Below, piece by piece: positions 1 to 7,124 of a stretch of 64,000 nt of DNA. Source of the stretch: Bacteroidota bacterium. Lineage in GTDB: Bacteria > Bacteroidota > Bacteroidia > Chitinophagales > Saprospiraceae. The stretch spans positions 1-64,000 of the forward strand of contig JAKQHS010000157.1 of the NCBI GenBank assembly GCA_029557915.1. Direction: 5' to 3'. Position 1 is the stretch's first letter. Every line of letters begins with the position of its first letter. A program made the translations under genes and the position numbers. The notes beneath the pieces are model-generated. The model ran no database searches and was not told where the DNA came from. It worked only from the letters and a program-made list of their open reading frames with translations.

Positions 1-1
1 G

Positions 2-331
2 CAGCAAGCGGCCATCGAAGAGCATTTCAGTCTCAGTGAATTCCTGGGCAAGGCTTTGCATAAAGACTATTCTTATGTATCCCGCTTGTTTTCCGGGGTT
101 GAAGGCATCACCATCGAACAATTCTTTATCCTGCAAAAAATAGAAAAGGCAAAGGAACTGCTCGTCTACGATGAACTCTCGCTCAGCGAAATTTCCTGGA
201 AACTGGGATACAGCAGCGTGGCTCATTTATCTTCCCAGTTTAAAAAATTTACCGGGCTCACACCCACCGCTTTTAAAAAAATAGGGGGATTAAGGAAGTC
301 CATTGATAAGGTGATCGTCAGTGGTCAATAG
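2..331 (+). CDS. AraC-family transcriptional regulator, C-terminal part (5' end outside window)
   Basis: The reading frame is open from the first bases and encodes about 109 residues of an AraC-type DNA-binding domain. Two helix-turn-helix units can be seen, the second around SEISWKLGYSSVAHLSSQFKK followed by TGLTPTAFKK, which is the classic AraC signature. Genes of this subgroup often sit beside heavy-metal transport genes in Bacteroidota, and a copper cluster follows at 1171, so a role as its regulator is a reasonable inference. The last codons and the stop lie inside a heptanucleotide repeat, so the C-terminal tail has probably been altered by repeat slippage. The sensory N-terminus is missing from the window. 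Confidence 0.85.
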   Translation, partial: QQAAIEEHFSLSEFLGKALHKDYSYVSRLFSGVEGITIEQFFILQKIEKAKELLVYDELSLSEISWKLGYSSVAHLSSQFKKFTGLTPTAFKKIGGLRKSIDKVIVSGQ

Positions 332-385
332 TCAATGGTCAATAGTCAATGGTCAATAGTCAATAGTCAATAGTCAATAGTCAAC
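323..385. repeat. heptanucleotide tandem repeat (ggtcaat/agtcaat, 9 copies)
   Basis: Nine consecutive 7-bp units alternate between ggtcaat and agtcaat, the last being agtcaac. The repeat supplies the last two sense codons and the TAG stop of the AraC-type gene. Seven-base tandem repeats of this type are prone to copy-number change. Confidence 0.9.
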
Positions 386-603
386 ATTCGCCCGCCTAAC
401 CGCCTTCTTGTCAAATACAGTCGGGCAGGCCTTAAACAGAGCAAAACGTTAGGAAGGGAAACAAAAAGTTTGGCAACTTTCATATCCTTTATTTCATCCA
501 GGCATTTTGCTAAAAAGTTTCAGGCGGGACACCTGAAGCCCACCTCATAATTTGCCCGCTTACCTTTATAATCAACACTTAGAAATTTGCAATCCATCAT
601 CCC

Positions 604-872
604 GGCTTCGAAGCACAACCTTTCTAAGTCCAACCACAACACTGGTCAAGGCTTCGCAGAAGCCCAACCCTTCTAAGTCCAACCACAACACTGATCAAGG
701 CTTCGCAGAAGCCCAACCCTTCTAAGTCCAACCACAATACTGATCAAGGCTTCGCAGAAGCCTAACCTTTCTAAGTCCAACCACAATACTGATCAAGGCT
801 TCGCAGAAGCCTAACCTTTCTAAGTCCAACCACAATACTGATCAAGGCTTCGCAGAAGCCTAACCTTTCTAA
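604..872. repeat. tandem array of 49-bp units, each with a small hairpin
   Basis: The word ttctaag recurs at 622, 671, 720, 769 and 818, exactly 49 bp apart, with a partial copy at 867. Each unit carries the perfect inverted repeat GGCTTC-gca-GAAGCC (650-664, 699-713, 748-762, 797-811, 846-860). A diverged half-unit starts at about 604. The units touch each other without unique spacers, so this is not a CRISPR. Copies differ mainly by C/T changes. Function is unknown. Confidence 0.9.
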
Positions 873-1170
873 CATAATCCATTGAGCAAAGACCGGAATA
901 AACTGGGGGAATTCAATCCTTGCTCTTAAATGCGCCTTGACTTGAGGAACCCTTTTATGCTCATTGTGCCGTTGTGGGGAACCATCACCATGTCGTCGTG
1001 GACTAAACTTTTTGTGTCCTTCGCTTCGCTGTGCCGTCGTGGGAACCCTTTGTAGTCACCCCCCAACAATGCTCCCTACTGATCAACAATTAATTACAAC
1101 TCTTTGACGGAATAATATAACGGCCTACGGATCAGTTCCTCTCAATTTTGTATCATAAAAACTATTATTC
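873..1170. other. intergenic region upstream of copper cluster
   Basis: No gene is seen here. Two similar short stretches (gtgccgttgtgggg near 967 and gtgccgtcgtggg near 1030) suggest a further decayed repeat. The promoter of the copper cluster is expected here. A TTTG at 1103-1106 could be a -33 element, but I found no clear TAnnTTTG partner. Confidence 0.4.
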
Positions 1171-1887
1171 ATGACACAAACTTATACCGTCACCGGAATG
1201 ACCTGCGGATCCTGTGAACTAGCTGTCAAAAATGCCTTGCAGTCCCTGCCCCATGTAAAATCGGCTGAAGTATCCAAAACAGCGCAACAGGCAAAACTGG
1301 AATTGGAAAAAGCCATTCCGTTGTCTGAACTACAGCAAGCCCTGGGCCCCAATAAATACAAAATCACCCCCCACCCATCCGCTCATGAGGCTACTCCGGA
1401 AAAATCCTGGATCCAGACCTACAAACCCATCCTGCTGGTTTTCGCCAACCTCCTGGGGCTTACCCTTTTTATCGAGGCGTACCGGGGGTCCTTTGGCTGG
1501 ATGCGCTGGATGAATCATTTTATGGCCGGCTTTTTCCTGGTTTTTTCGTTTTTCAAACTGCTTGACCTGAAAGGATTTGCGGAAAGTTACGCCCGCTACG
1601 ATATCCTGGCGAAAAGATGGGCTCCCTGGGGATATGTATATGCCTTCGTCGAATTGGGCCTTGGTCTTTTATACCTCGGCGGATGGTTCCCCCTGGTAAC
1701 CAACACGATCACCTTTGCCGTGATGAGCCTGAGCCTGGTGGGTGTGCTTCAAACCGTGCTGAACAAAAGGGTCATTCAATGCGCCTGCCTGGGCAAGGTT
1801 TTTGATTTACCCATGAGCACAGTGACCATCGCGGAGGACGCCCTGATGATTGGAATGAGCCTGATCATGCTCCTATACATGATTTAA
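1171..1887 (+). CDS. HMA domain fused to MauE/DoxX-like membrane domain
   Basis: This 238-residue protein has two parts. Residues 1-70 form a heavy-metal-associated (HMA) domain with the metal-binding motif GMTCGSC (Cys12 and Cys15), which binds Cu(I) in related proteins. Residues about 85-238 form a four-helix membrane domain of the MauE/DoxX type, with a Cys-Ala-Cys-Leu-Gly motif near residue 206 that is typical of redox-associated MauE-like proteins. The fusion suggests that copper is bound at the membrane next to a thiol redox site. It is the first gene of a long plus-strand metal-resistance cluster. The domain assignments are seen in the sequence; copper as the ligand is inferred from the neighbours. 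Confidence 0.85.
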   Translation: MTQTYTVTGMTCGSCELAVKNALQSLPHVKSAEVSKTAQQAKLELEKAIPLSELQQALGPNKYKITPHPSAHEATPEKSWIQTYKPILLVFANLLGLTLFIEAYRGSFGWMRWMNHFMAGFFLVFSFFKLLDLKGFAESYARYDILAKRWAPWGYVYAFVELGLGLLYLGGWFPLVTNTITFAVMSLSLVGVLQTVLNKRVIQCACLGKVFDLPMSTVTIAEDALMIGMSLIMLLYMI

Positions 1888-1997
1888 ATGCCTGCAGGCC
1901 CTTTTTGTGCGGGAATGTTCGGGAGGAGCTTAGCTCCCTTGAATTTTATTATAAAAGCCGTTCAGAATCCTATAACCTTTTGACTACAAATCAGGCT

Positions 1998-2005
1998 TAT
2001 CTTTG
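1998..2005 (+). promoter_or_regulatory. TAnnTTTG -7 element upstream of HYC_CC_PP gene
   Basis: TATCTTTG fits the Bacteroidota -7 consensus TAnnTTTG and lies 10 nt before the ATG at 2016. A TTTG at 1979-1982 could be the -33 element, although the 15-nt spacing is shorter than usual. Confidence 0.45.
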
Positions 2006-2015
2006 TAATGCAGTC

Positions 2016-2417
2016 ATGAAAAAACTATTATCCAGTTTTTTATTGATCCTCTACCTTGGAACCTCCTCGGGCCTGACCTTACATACCCATTATTGCATGG
2101 GGCGGCTGGCCGGTTGGAGCCTGGGTTATGAACTCCCGGATATCTGCGGCAAATGCGGCATGAATAAGTCCGAAGGAAAGGACAAGGGCTGCTGCAGGGA
2201 TGAACACCATGTACTGAAAACCAGCGTAGACCAAAAAACACTCGGTTCTTCCTTCTCCCTGAACCTGGCCCTGGCCGAAACGGTACTGCCTGCGCTGCAT
2301 CCCGAACCCGTTTATTTACACTTCCAGGACCGCGCCTTGCCGGCCCCGGTGAACGCGGTACCTCCTCCCTTAAATACCGTCGCGGTTTATATCCGCAACT
2401 GCGTTTTCAGGATTTAG
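2016..2417 (+). CDS. HYC_CC_PP family small secreted protein
   Basis: The 133-residue protein begins with a signal peptide (MKKLLSSFLLILYLGTSSG). It shows the three landmarks that name this Bacteroidota family: His-Tyr-Cys just after the signal, a Cys-Cys pair in the middle (preceded by CGKCG), and a Pro-Pro-Pro near the C-terminus. The many Cys and His residues suggest metal binding, but the family has no proven function. An upstream in-frame extension from 1905 is possible but has no signal peptide, and the TAnnTTTG element at 1998 favours the start at 2016. It sits between the HMA-MauE and DUF3347 genes. Confidence 0.8.
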   Translation: MKKLLSSFLLILYLGTSSGLTLHTHYCMGRLAGWSLGYELPDICGKCGMNKSEGKDKGCCRDEHHVLKTSVDQKTLGSSFSLNLALAETVLPALHPEPVYLHFQDRALPAPVNAVPPPLNTVAVYIRNCVFRI

Positions 2418-2496
2418 CCTGTCCCTTCCCAGGTTTGACTCCGGTTCCTCACCGGATGTTCAATAATTTATTTTTCTAAATCCTATCTTTTTTATT

Positions 2497-3009
2497 ATGA
2501 AAACCATCAATCCTATCCTGATCCTGGCTGTAATATTCATTGGAACCGCTTTCAGGTCCCGTGCACAAGCCGGAAGTGAATTATTTAAAGACCTCTTCCA
2601 ATCTTATTTCCAAATAAAAGACGCCCTGGTAAAATCCGAGGCCGAAAACGCATCCCTCCATGGAGGCCAATTGGTCGCCGCGCTCGACAAAATGGAAATG
2701 AATAAACTGGGCCATGAAGAACACCTGGCCTGGATGAAGGTGGAAAAGGAACTGAAGCAGGATGCCAAAGACCTGGCCGGCACAAAAAAAATCACCCGGC
2801 AACGCGAAATTTTTATCCGGCTTTCTGAAAATATCTACTCCCTGATTAAATCCTCGAAACCCCTGGAAGCCGTTTATTATCAGCATTGCCCCATGGCCAA
2901 TGGGGGCAAAGGAGCCCATTGGCTGAGTAAGGAAAACCCCGTAAAAAACCCCTATTACGGGGCTTCGATGCTCAGCTGCGGGCGCACCGTTGAAACCATT
3001 CAGCAATAA
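2497..3009 (+). CDS. DUF3347 domain-containing secreted protein
   Basis: This is a 170-residue periplasmic protein with an N-terminal signal peptide ending near residue 23. The rest matches DUF3347, a helical domain found alone or at the C-terminus of CusB-like adaptors in Bacteroidota. The conserved tail contains HCPMANGGKGAHWLS and NPYYGASMLSCG, with Cys, His and Met residues suited to copper binding. The domain call rests on this tail. The copper-handling role is inferred from the Cus and multicopper oxidase neighbours. It is about 490 nt downstream of the HYC_CC_PP start and 39 nt upstream of the oxidase gene. Confidence 0.85.
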   Translation: MKTINPILILAVIFIGTAFRSRAQAGSELFKDLFQSYFQIKDALVKSEAENASLHGGQLVAALDKMEMNKLGHEEHLAWMKVEKELKQDAKDLAGTKKITRQREIFIRLSENIYSLIKSSKPLEAVYYQHCPMANGGKGAHWLSKENPVKNPYYGASMLSCGRTVETIQQ

Positions 3010-3048
3010 ACCAGGGGCTCGTTTTTTATTTCAAATCCACTGCTGTTT

Positions 3049-5322
3049 ATGAAATTCCAATGCTCTGTGCACGGCTTGAGATCTTCGATCTTTCACCTGT
3101 ATTTTGGTAAAATCGGGTTGCCGTTGATAAGTTTTCTATTGCCGGTTCTGGGGTTTGCAGCCGGGGCAAAAATCGTACGCTACGACTTATTCATCACGGA
3201 TACCCTGGTCAACTATAGCGGCAAAACGAGGAAGGCCATCGCCGTCAACGGAACCATCCCAATGCCCACTCTTGAATTTACCGAAGGGGACAGCGCGGTC
3301 ATTTATGTCCACAACCGGCTCAAAGAAGAAACCTCCATTCACTGGCACGGCCTGATCCTGCCTAACCAATATGACGGAGTACCTTATCTCACAACCCGTC
3401 CGATACTGCCCGGACAAAGCCACCTCTATACCTTCAGGCTGATACAAAACGGCACTTACTGGTACCACAGTCATACCAAACTCCAGGAACAAAGTGGCAT
3501 GTACGGGGCCTTTATCATCCGTAAAAAATCCGGGGACCCGACCTGGAGGGAGGAAGATCAAATACCGGATTATGCCCTGGTGCTCAGCGACTGGAGCGAT
3601 GAAAAGCCTTTTGAGGTTCACCGTAAACTGCATAATGCCACCGACTGGTATGCCATCAAAAAAGGTGCCACCCAGAGTTATGCCGAAGCCATCCGCGAAG
3701 GCCATTTCAAGACAAAACTGGTCAATGAATGGAAGCGGATGCTGGCCATGGACGTGAGTGATGTGTATTATGACCGTTTCCTGAGCAATGGGCAAGCGGA
3801 ATTGGAAGCTGCGGAATTTAAGGCCGGGGATAAAATCCGGCTCAGGATCATCAACGGGAGTTCTTCCACCTATTTCTGGCTGAACTATGCGGGAGGGAAA
3901 ATAACGATCATCGCAAACGATGGGCCGGATGTCGTACCGGTGGAGGTTGACCGGATGATCATTGCCGTCGCAGAAACTTATGATGTGGTCGTGACCGTTC
4001 CGGAATCAGGCCTTGCCCATGAGTTTTTAGCCACCTCCGAAGACCGGGTAAAATCGACCTCTCTCTGGTTGGGGAAGGGGACCAAACAACCGGCCACCCC
4101 CCTACCCCGGTTAAAATATTTCGAAGGCATGAAGATGATGAATGAGATGATGAAAATGAACGGTGACCTTGACGATATGGGCATGAATATGAGCCTGCAG
4201 CAAATGGATATGAATGTGGTCATGTACCCCGAAATCACTGGCCCGGGAAAGGACAGGAAAAAACAAGAGCATCAGCACGGCCAGCCGGAACAAAACCAAA
4301 ACGACGCCACGCCGGAAATCGTAACCCTTAATTATGCCCAGTTGCGCTCCCCGTTTAAAACAACACTGCCCCAGGCGCCTGTGAAAACCATGCGTTTTGA
4401 ATTGAGCGGCAACATGAACCGGTATGTCTGGAGTCTCGACAATAAAACAGTTTCGGAAACCGATAAAGTCCTCATCCGCAAAGGCGAAAACATCAGGATC
4501 ATCCTGTACAACGGGTCCATGATGCGCCATCCCATGCATTTGCACGGGCATTTTTTCAGGTTGTTGAACGGTCAGGGCGATTATGCACCCCTTAAAAACG
4601 TAGTGGATATCTTTCCCATGGAAACCGATACCATTGAATTTGCAGCGACTGAAACCAATGATTGGTTTTTCCATTGCCATATTTTATATCATATGATGAG
4701 CGGTATGGGCAGAATATTCAGTTATGAAGATTCTCCGCCCAATCCCGAGATTCCCGACCCTGCCGCCTCTCTCAAAAAATTGTATCGCGACGACCGGGAG
4801 TTTCATTTTATGTTTCAAAATGATTTTGCCAGCAACGGCAATGACGGGGAAATGATGTTGCAAAACACCCGATGGAGCCTGGGAGCGGAATGGCGCCTGG
4901 GTTACCACGACGACCACGGCTACGAAACGGAAACCCACATCGGCCGGTATCTCGGAAAAATGCAATGGCTAATGCCTTACCTGGGTTTTGACTGGAGATA
5001 CCGGAAGTCGGATGAACGTGAAAAAAACTGGTTTGGCCAGGTCAATACCAAAGATCAGCGTGGAGCTTTATGTCTTGGCCTCCGGTACACGCTTCCCCTG
5101 CTTTTCAAGGCCGATGCCCGTGTTGATATGGACGGCAGGCTCCGCCTTCAGCTCATGAGGGAAGATATTCCCTTAAGTAAAAGATTCAGAATGGCCCTGA
5201 TGTACAATTCGGACCGGGAATATATGGCCGGCCTGCAGTATATATTGACTAAAAACCTGGCTTTGTCCACTCATTATGACAAGGATATGGGTTGGGGTGC
5301 CGGGATTACTATGACTTATTGA
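3049..5322 (+). CDS. multicopper oxidase (CopA/CueO type) with C-terminal barrel-like extension
   Basis: The 757-residue protein has an N-terminal signal region and cupredoxin domains carrying all copper-ligand motifs: HWHG (98-101), HSH (140-142), HPMHLHGH (494-501) and HCHxxxHxxxxM (542-553). Between them lies a methionine-rich stretch at about residues 360-395, similar in kind to the Cu(I)-binding segments of CueO and CopA. It is followed by a His/Gln-rich linker. Residues from about 575 to the end leave the oxidase fold. They look like alternating amphipathic strands rich in Tyr, Trp and Arg, as in outer-membrane barrels such as CopB. The predicted role is oxidation of periplasmic Cu(I), with the tail possibly anchoring the enzyme at the outer membrane. 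Confidence 0.9.
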   Translation: MKFQCSVHGLRSSIFHLYFGKIGLPLISFLLPVLGFAAGAKIVRYDLFITDTLVNYSGKTRKAIAVNGTIPMPTLEFTEGDSAVIYVHNRLKEETSIHWHGLILPNQYDGVPYLTTRPILPGQSHLYTFRLIQNGTYWYHSHTKLQEQSGMYGAFIIRKKSGDPTWREEDQIPDYALVLSDWSDEKPFEVHRKLHNATDWYAIKKGATQSYAEAIREGHFKTKLVNEWKRMLAMDVSDVYYDRFLSNGQAELEAAEFKAGDKIRLRIINGSSSTYFWLNYAGGKITIIANDGPDVVPVEVDRMIIAVAETYDVVVTVPESGLAHEFLATSEDRVKSTSLWLGKGTKQPATPLPRLKYFEGMKMMNEMMKMNGDLDDMGMNMSLQQMDMNVVMYPEITGPGKDRKKQEHQHGQPEQNQNDATPEIVTLNYAQLRSPFKTTLPQAPVKTMRFELSGNMNRYVWSLDNKTVSETDKVLIRKGENIRIILYNGSMMRHPMHLHGHFFRLLNGQGDYAPLKNVVDIFPMETDTIEFAATETNDWFFHCHILYHMMSGMGRIFSYEDSPPNPEIPDPAASLKKLYRDDREFHFMFQNDFASNGNDGEMMLQNTRWSLGAEWRLGYHDDHGYETETHIGRYLGKMQWLMPYLGFDWRYRKSDEREKNWFGQVNTKDQRGALCLGLRYTLPLLFKADARVDMDGRLRLQLMREDIPLSKRFRMALMYNSDREYMAGLQYILTKNLALSTHYDKDMGWGAGITMTY

Positions 5323-5352
5323 TTATTTTAAATCTTATTTAATTTTTTTAAA

Positions 5353-5766
5353 ATGAAAAAGACATCGAATTATTTACACAGTGTATTATTCTGTGCAAGC
5401 AGCCTGTTATTGGTTATTCAAAGTTGTTCTTCTACTCAAAAAGGGGAAGTTACTGCTAAAATCGCTTCTTCATCGAAAGAATACTCGGTCATCAACACGG
5501 GAGAATCCATACTGCTGTACAAGTACATGCATAAGGCACATTCGGCCAAGGAGGTGGATAAATATGCTCCTAAATATTATTTCACCACCGCATCGTCAGA
5601 TGTGCTGAAGGATCTGACTAAAGAAAACCTGAAAAAAGCCTTTCCAACCAACCATGCTTTTCACAATGCCCTGGATGCTCATTTTAATTCCGATGCAGAG
5701 CTTATAAATTACGATACTTTCCATAAAATGTATAAGCTGAACTGGCTTTTAAAAAACAATCCGTAA
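5353..5766 (+). CDS. small lipoprotein of unknown function in copper cluster
   Basis: The 137-residue protein has a signal peptide with a likely lipobox ending at Cys in the string VIQSCSS, so it is probably a lipoprotein. The C-terminal half has a conserved-looking pattern (LTKENLKKAFP, then a FHNALDAHF segment and a YDTFHKMYKLN segment), which I have the impression of seeing in other small Bacteroidota proteins but cannot attach to a named domain. It lies 30 nt after the oxidase and 92 nt before the pump gene, on the same strand. No function is proposed. Confidence 0.7.
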   Translation: MKKTSNYLHSVLFCASSLLLVIQSCSSTQKGEVTAKIASSSKEYSVINTGESILLYKYMHKAHSAKEVDKYAPKYYFTTASSDVLKDLTKENLKKAFPTNHAFHNALDAHFNSDAELINYDTFHKMYKLNWLLKNNP

Positions 5767-5858
5767 AACTCAAAAAAAAATCCTGATATAACCGCTTTAA
5801 ATACGTACGCATCAATTGGGTTGCATTTTGTAAAAATCATTAACTTATATAATTACCA

Positions 5859-7124
5859 ATGATTGATAAACTCATAGAAGGCGCGCTCCGAAACCGGATC
5901 ATCGTCTTGCTTGTTGCCGCCATCATCGCGGCCTATGGATTTTATTCGGTCAGAACCACCCCGGTGGATGCCATTCCGGATCTTTCTGAAAACCAGGTGA
6001 TCATTTTCACAGAATGGATGGGACGGGGACCCCAGATCATGGAGGACCAGGTAACCTATCCGTTGGTCAGCAACCTACAGGGCTTGCCTAAAGTCAAAAA
6101 CATCAGGGCCAACAGCATGTTCGGGATGAGTTTCGTTTTTGTAATCTTTGAAGACCAGGTCGATATTTATTGGGCCAGAACCCGGGTATTGGAGAGATTA
6201 AATTCAGCCCAACAACTCTTGCCCAAAGGGGTGGTTCCCACGCTGGGGCCCGATGGAACCGGCCTGGGCCATGTTTATTGGTACACCCTGGATGCGCCAG
6301 GGCATGATCTGGGCGAACTTCGTGCCTTGCAGGATTGGTACATCCGATTTGCTTTGCAAACCGTGGAGGGGGTGAGTGAAGTGGCTTCCTTCGGAGGCTT
6401 TCAAAAACAATATCAGGTCGTGGTAAATCCATTGAAACTCCAGTATTACAGGATTCCGATAATGGATGTTGTCCGCGCCCTGGAAGCAAACAATAAAGAT
6501 GTCGGCGGACGAAAATTCGAACAGGCGGATATGGGCTATATCATCCGGGGTCTGGGTTATATACAGAACATCAAACAAGTTGAAGACATCGCGGTAACCC
6601 ATATCAATTCCATTCCGGTCAGGATAAAGGACCTTGCAGATGTTCAAATGGGGGGTGAATTGAGACTGGGTATAGTCGAGGAAAATGGAGAAGGAGAAAA
6701 AGTCGGGGGGATCGTGGTGATGCGGTATGGAGAAAATGCAAACGATGTGATTGCCCGGTTAAAATCACGCATGCAGGAAGTCGAAAAAGGATTACCCCAG
6801 GGGATTCGGTTCAAAATGGCTTACGATCGTTCGGAGTTGATTCAGGCGACCATCGCAACCTTGAAGGAGGCGGTGCTGGAAGAAATCCTGGTCGTCTCCC
6901 TGGTACTGTTTGTCTTTCTGCTCCATCTGCGCAGCGCATTGATTGTGGTGATCACCATTCCTATGTCTGTCCTGATCGCCTTCATCCTGATGAAGTGGTT
7001 TGGCATTACTTCCAACATCATGTCTCTGGCAGGTGTAGCCCTTGCCGTCGGGGACTTGGTCGATGCCGGAATCGTCATGGTTGAAAATACCATGAAATCA
7101 TTAAGCGGAGAATTAGAACAATAA
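5859..7124 (+). CDS. cusA: CusA/CzcA heavy-metal RND pump, N-terminal part (split gene)
   Basis: These 421 residues align with the first 40% of CusA/CzcA pumps (full length about 1040): TM1, the first periplasmic porter domain and TM2-TM4. The TM4 motif GDLVDAGIVMVEN is intact, including the Asp of the proton relay. The frame ends shortly after TM4, within the cytoplasmic loop, at TAA (7122-7124). The next frame starts with an ATG sharing the last A of that stop (TAATG). No residues seem to be missing between the halves: a -1 shift at the junction would give a loop of normal length. This is either a natural split gene with coupled translation, a recent frameshift, or an assembly error. Confidence 0.85.
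   Translation: MIDKLIEGALRNRIIVLLVAAIIAAYGFYSVRTTPVDAIPDLSENQVIIFTEWMGRGPQIMEDQVTYPLVSNLQGLPKVKNIRANSMFGMSFVFVIFEDQVDIYWARTRVLERLNSAQQLLPKGVVPTLGPDGTGLGHVYWYTLDAPGHDLGELRALQDWYIRFALQTVEGVSEVASFGGFQKQYQVVVNPLKLQYYRIPIMDVVRALEANNKDVGGRKFEQADMGYIIRGLGYIQNIKQVEDIAVTHINSIPVRIKDLADVQMGGELRLGIVEENGEGEKVGGIVVMRYGENANDVIARLKSRMQEVEKGLPQGIRFKMAYDRSELIQATIATLKEAVLEEILVVSLVLFVFLLHLRSALIVVITIPMSVLIAFILMKWFGITSNIMSLAGVALAVGDLVDAGIVMVENTMKSLSGELEQ

Noticed and set aside
604-872. CRISPR array
   Set aside because: The 49-bp units are directly adjacent without unique spacers, and no cas genes are near.
1905-2015. N-terminal extension of the HYC_CC_PP protein
   Set aside because: It would bury the signal peptide and begins upstream of the likely promoter element at 1998.
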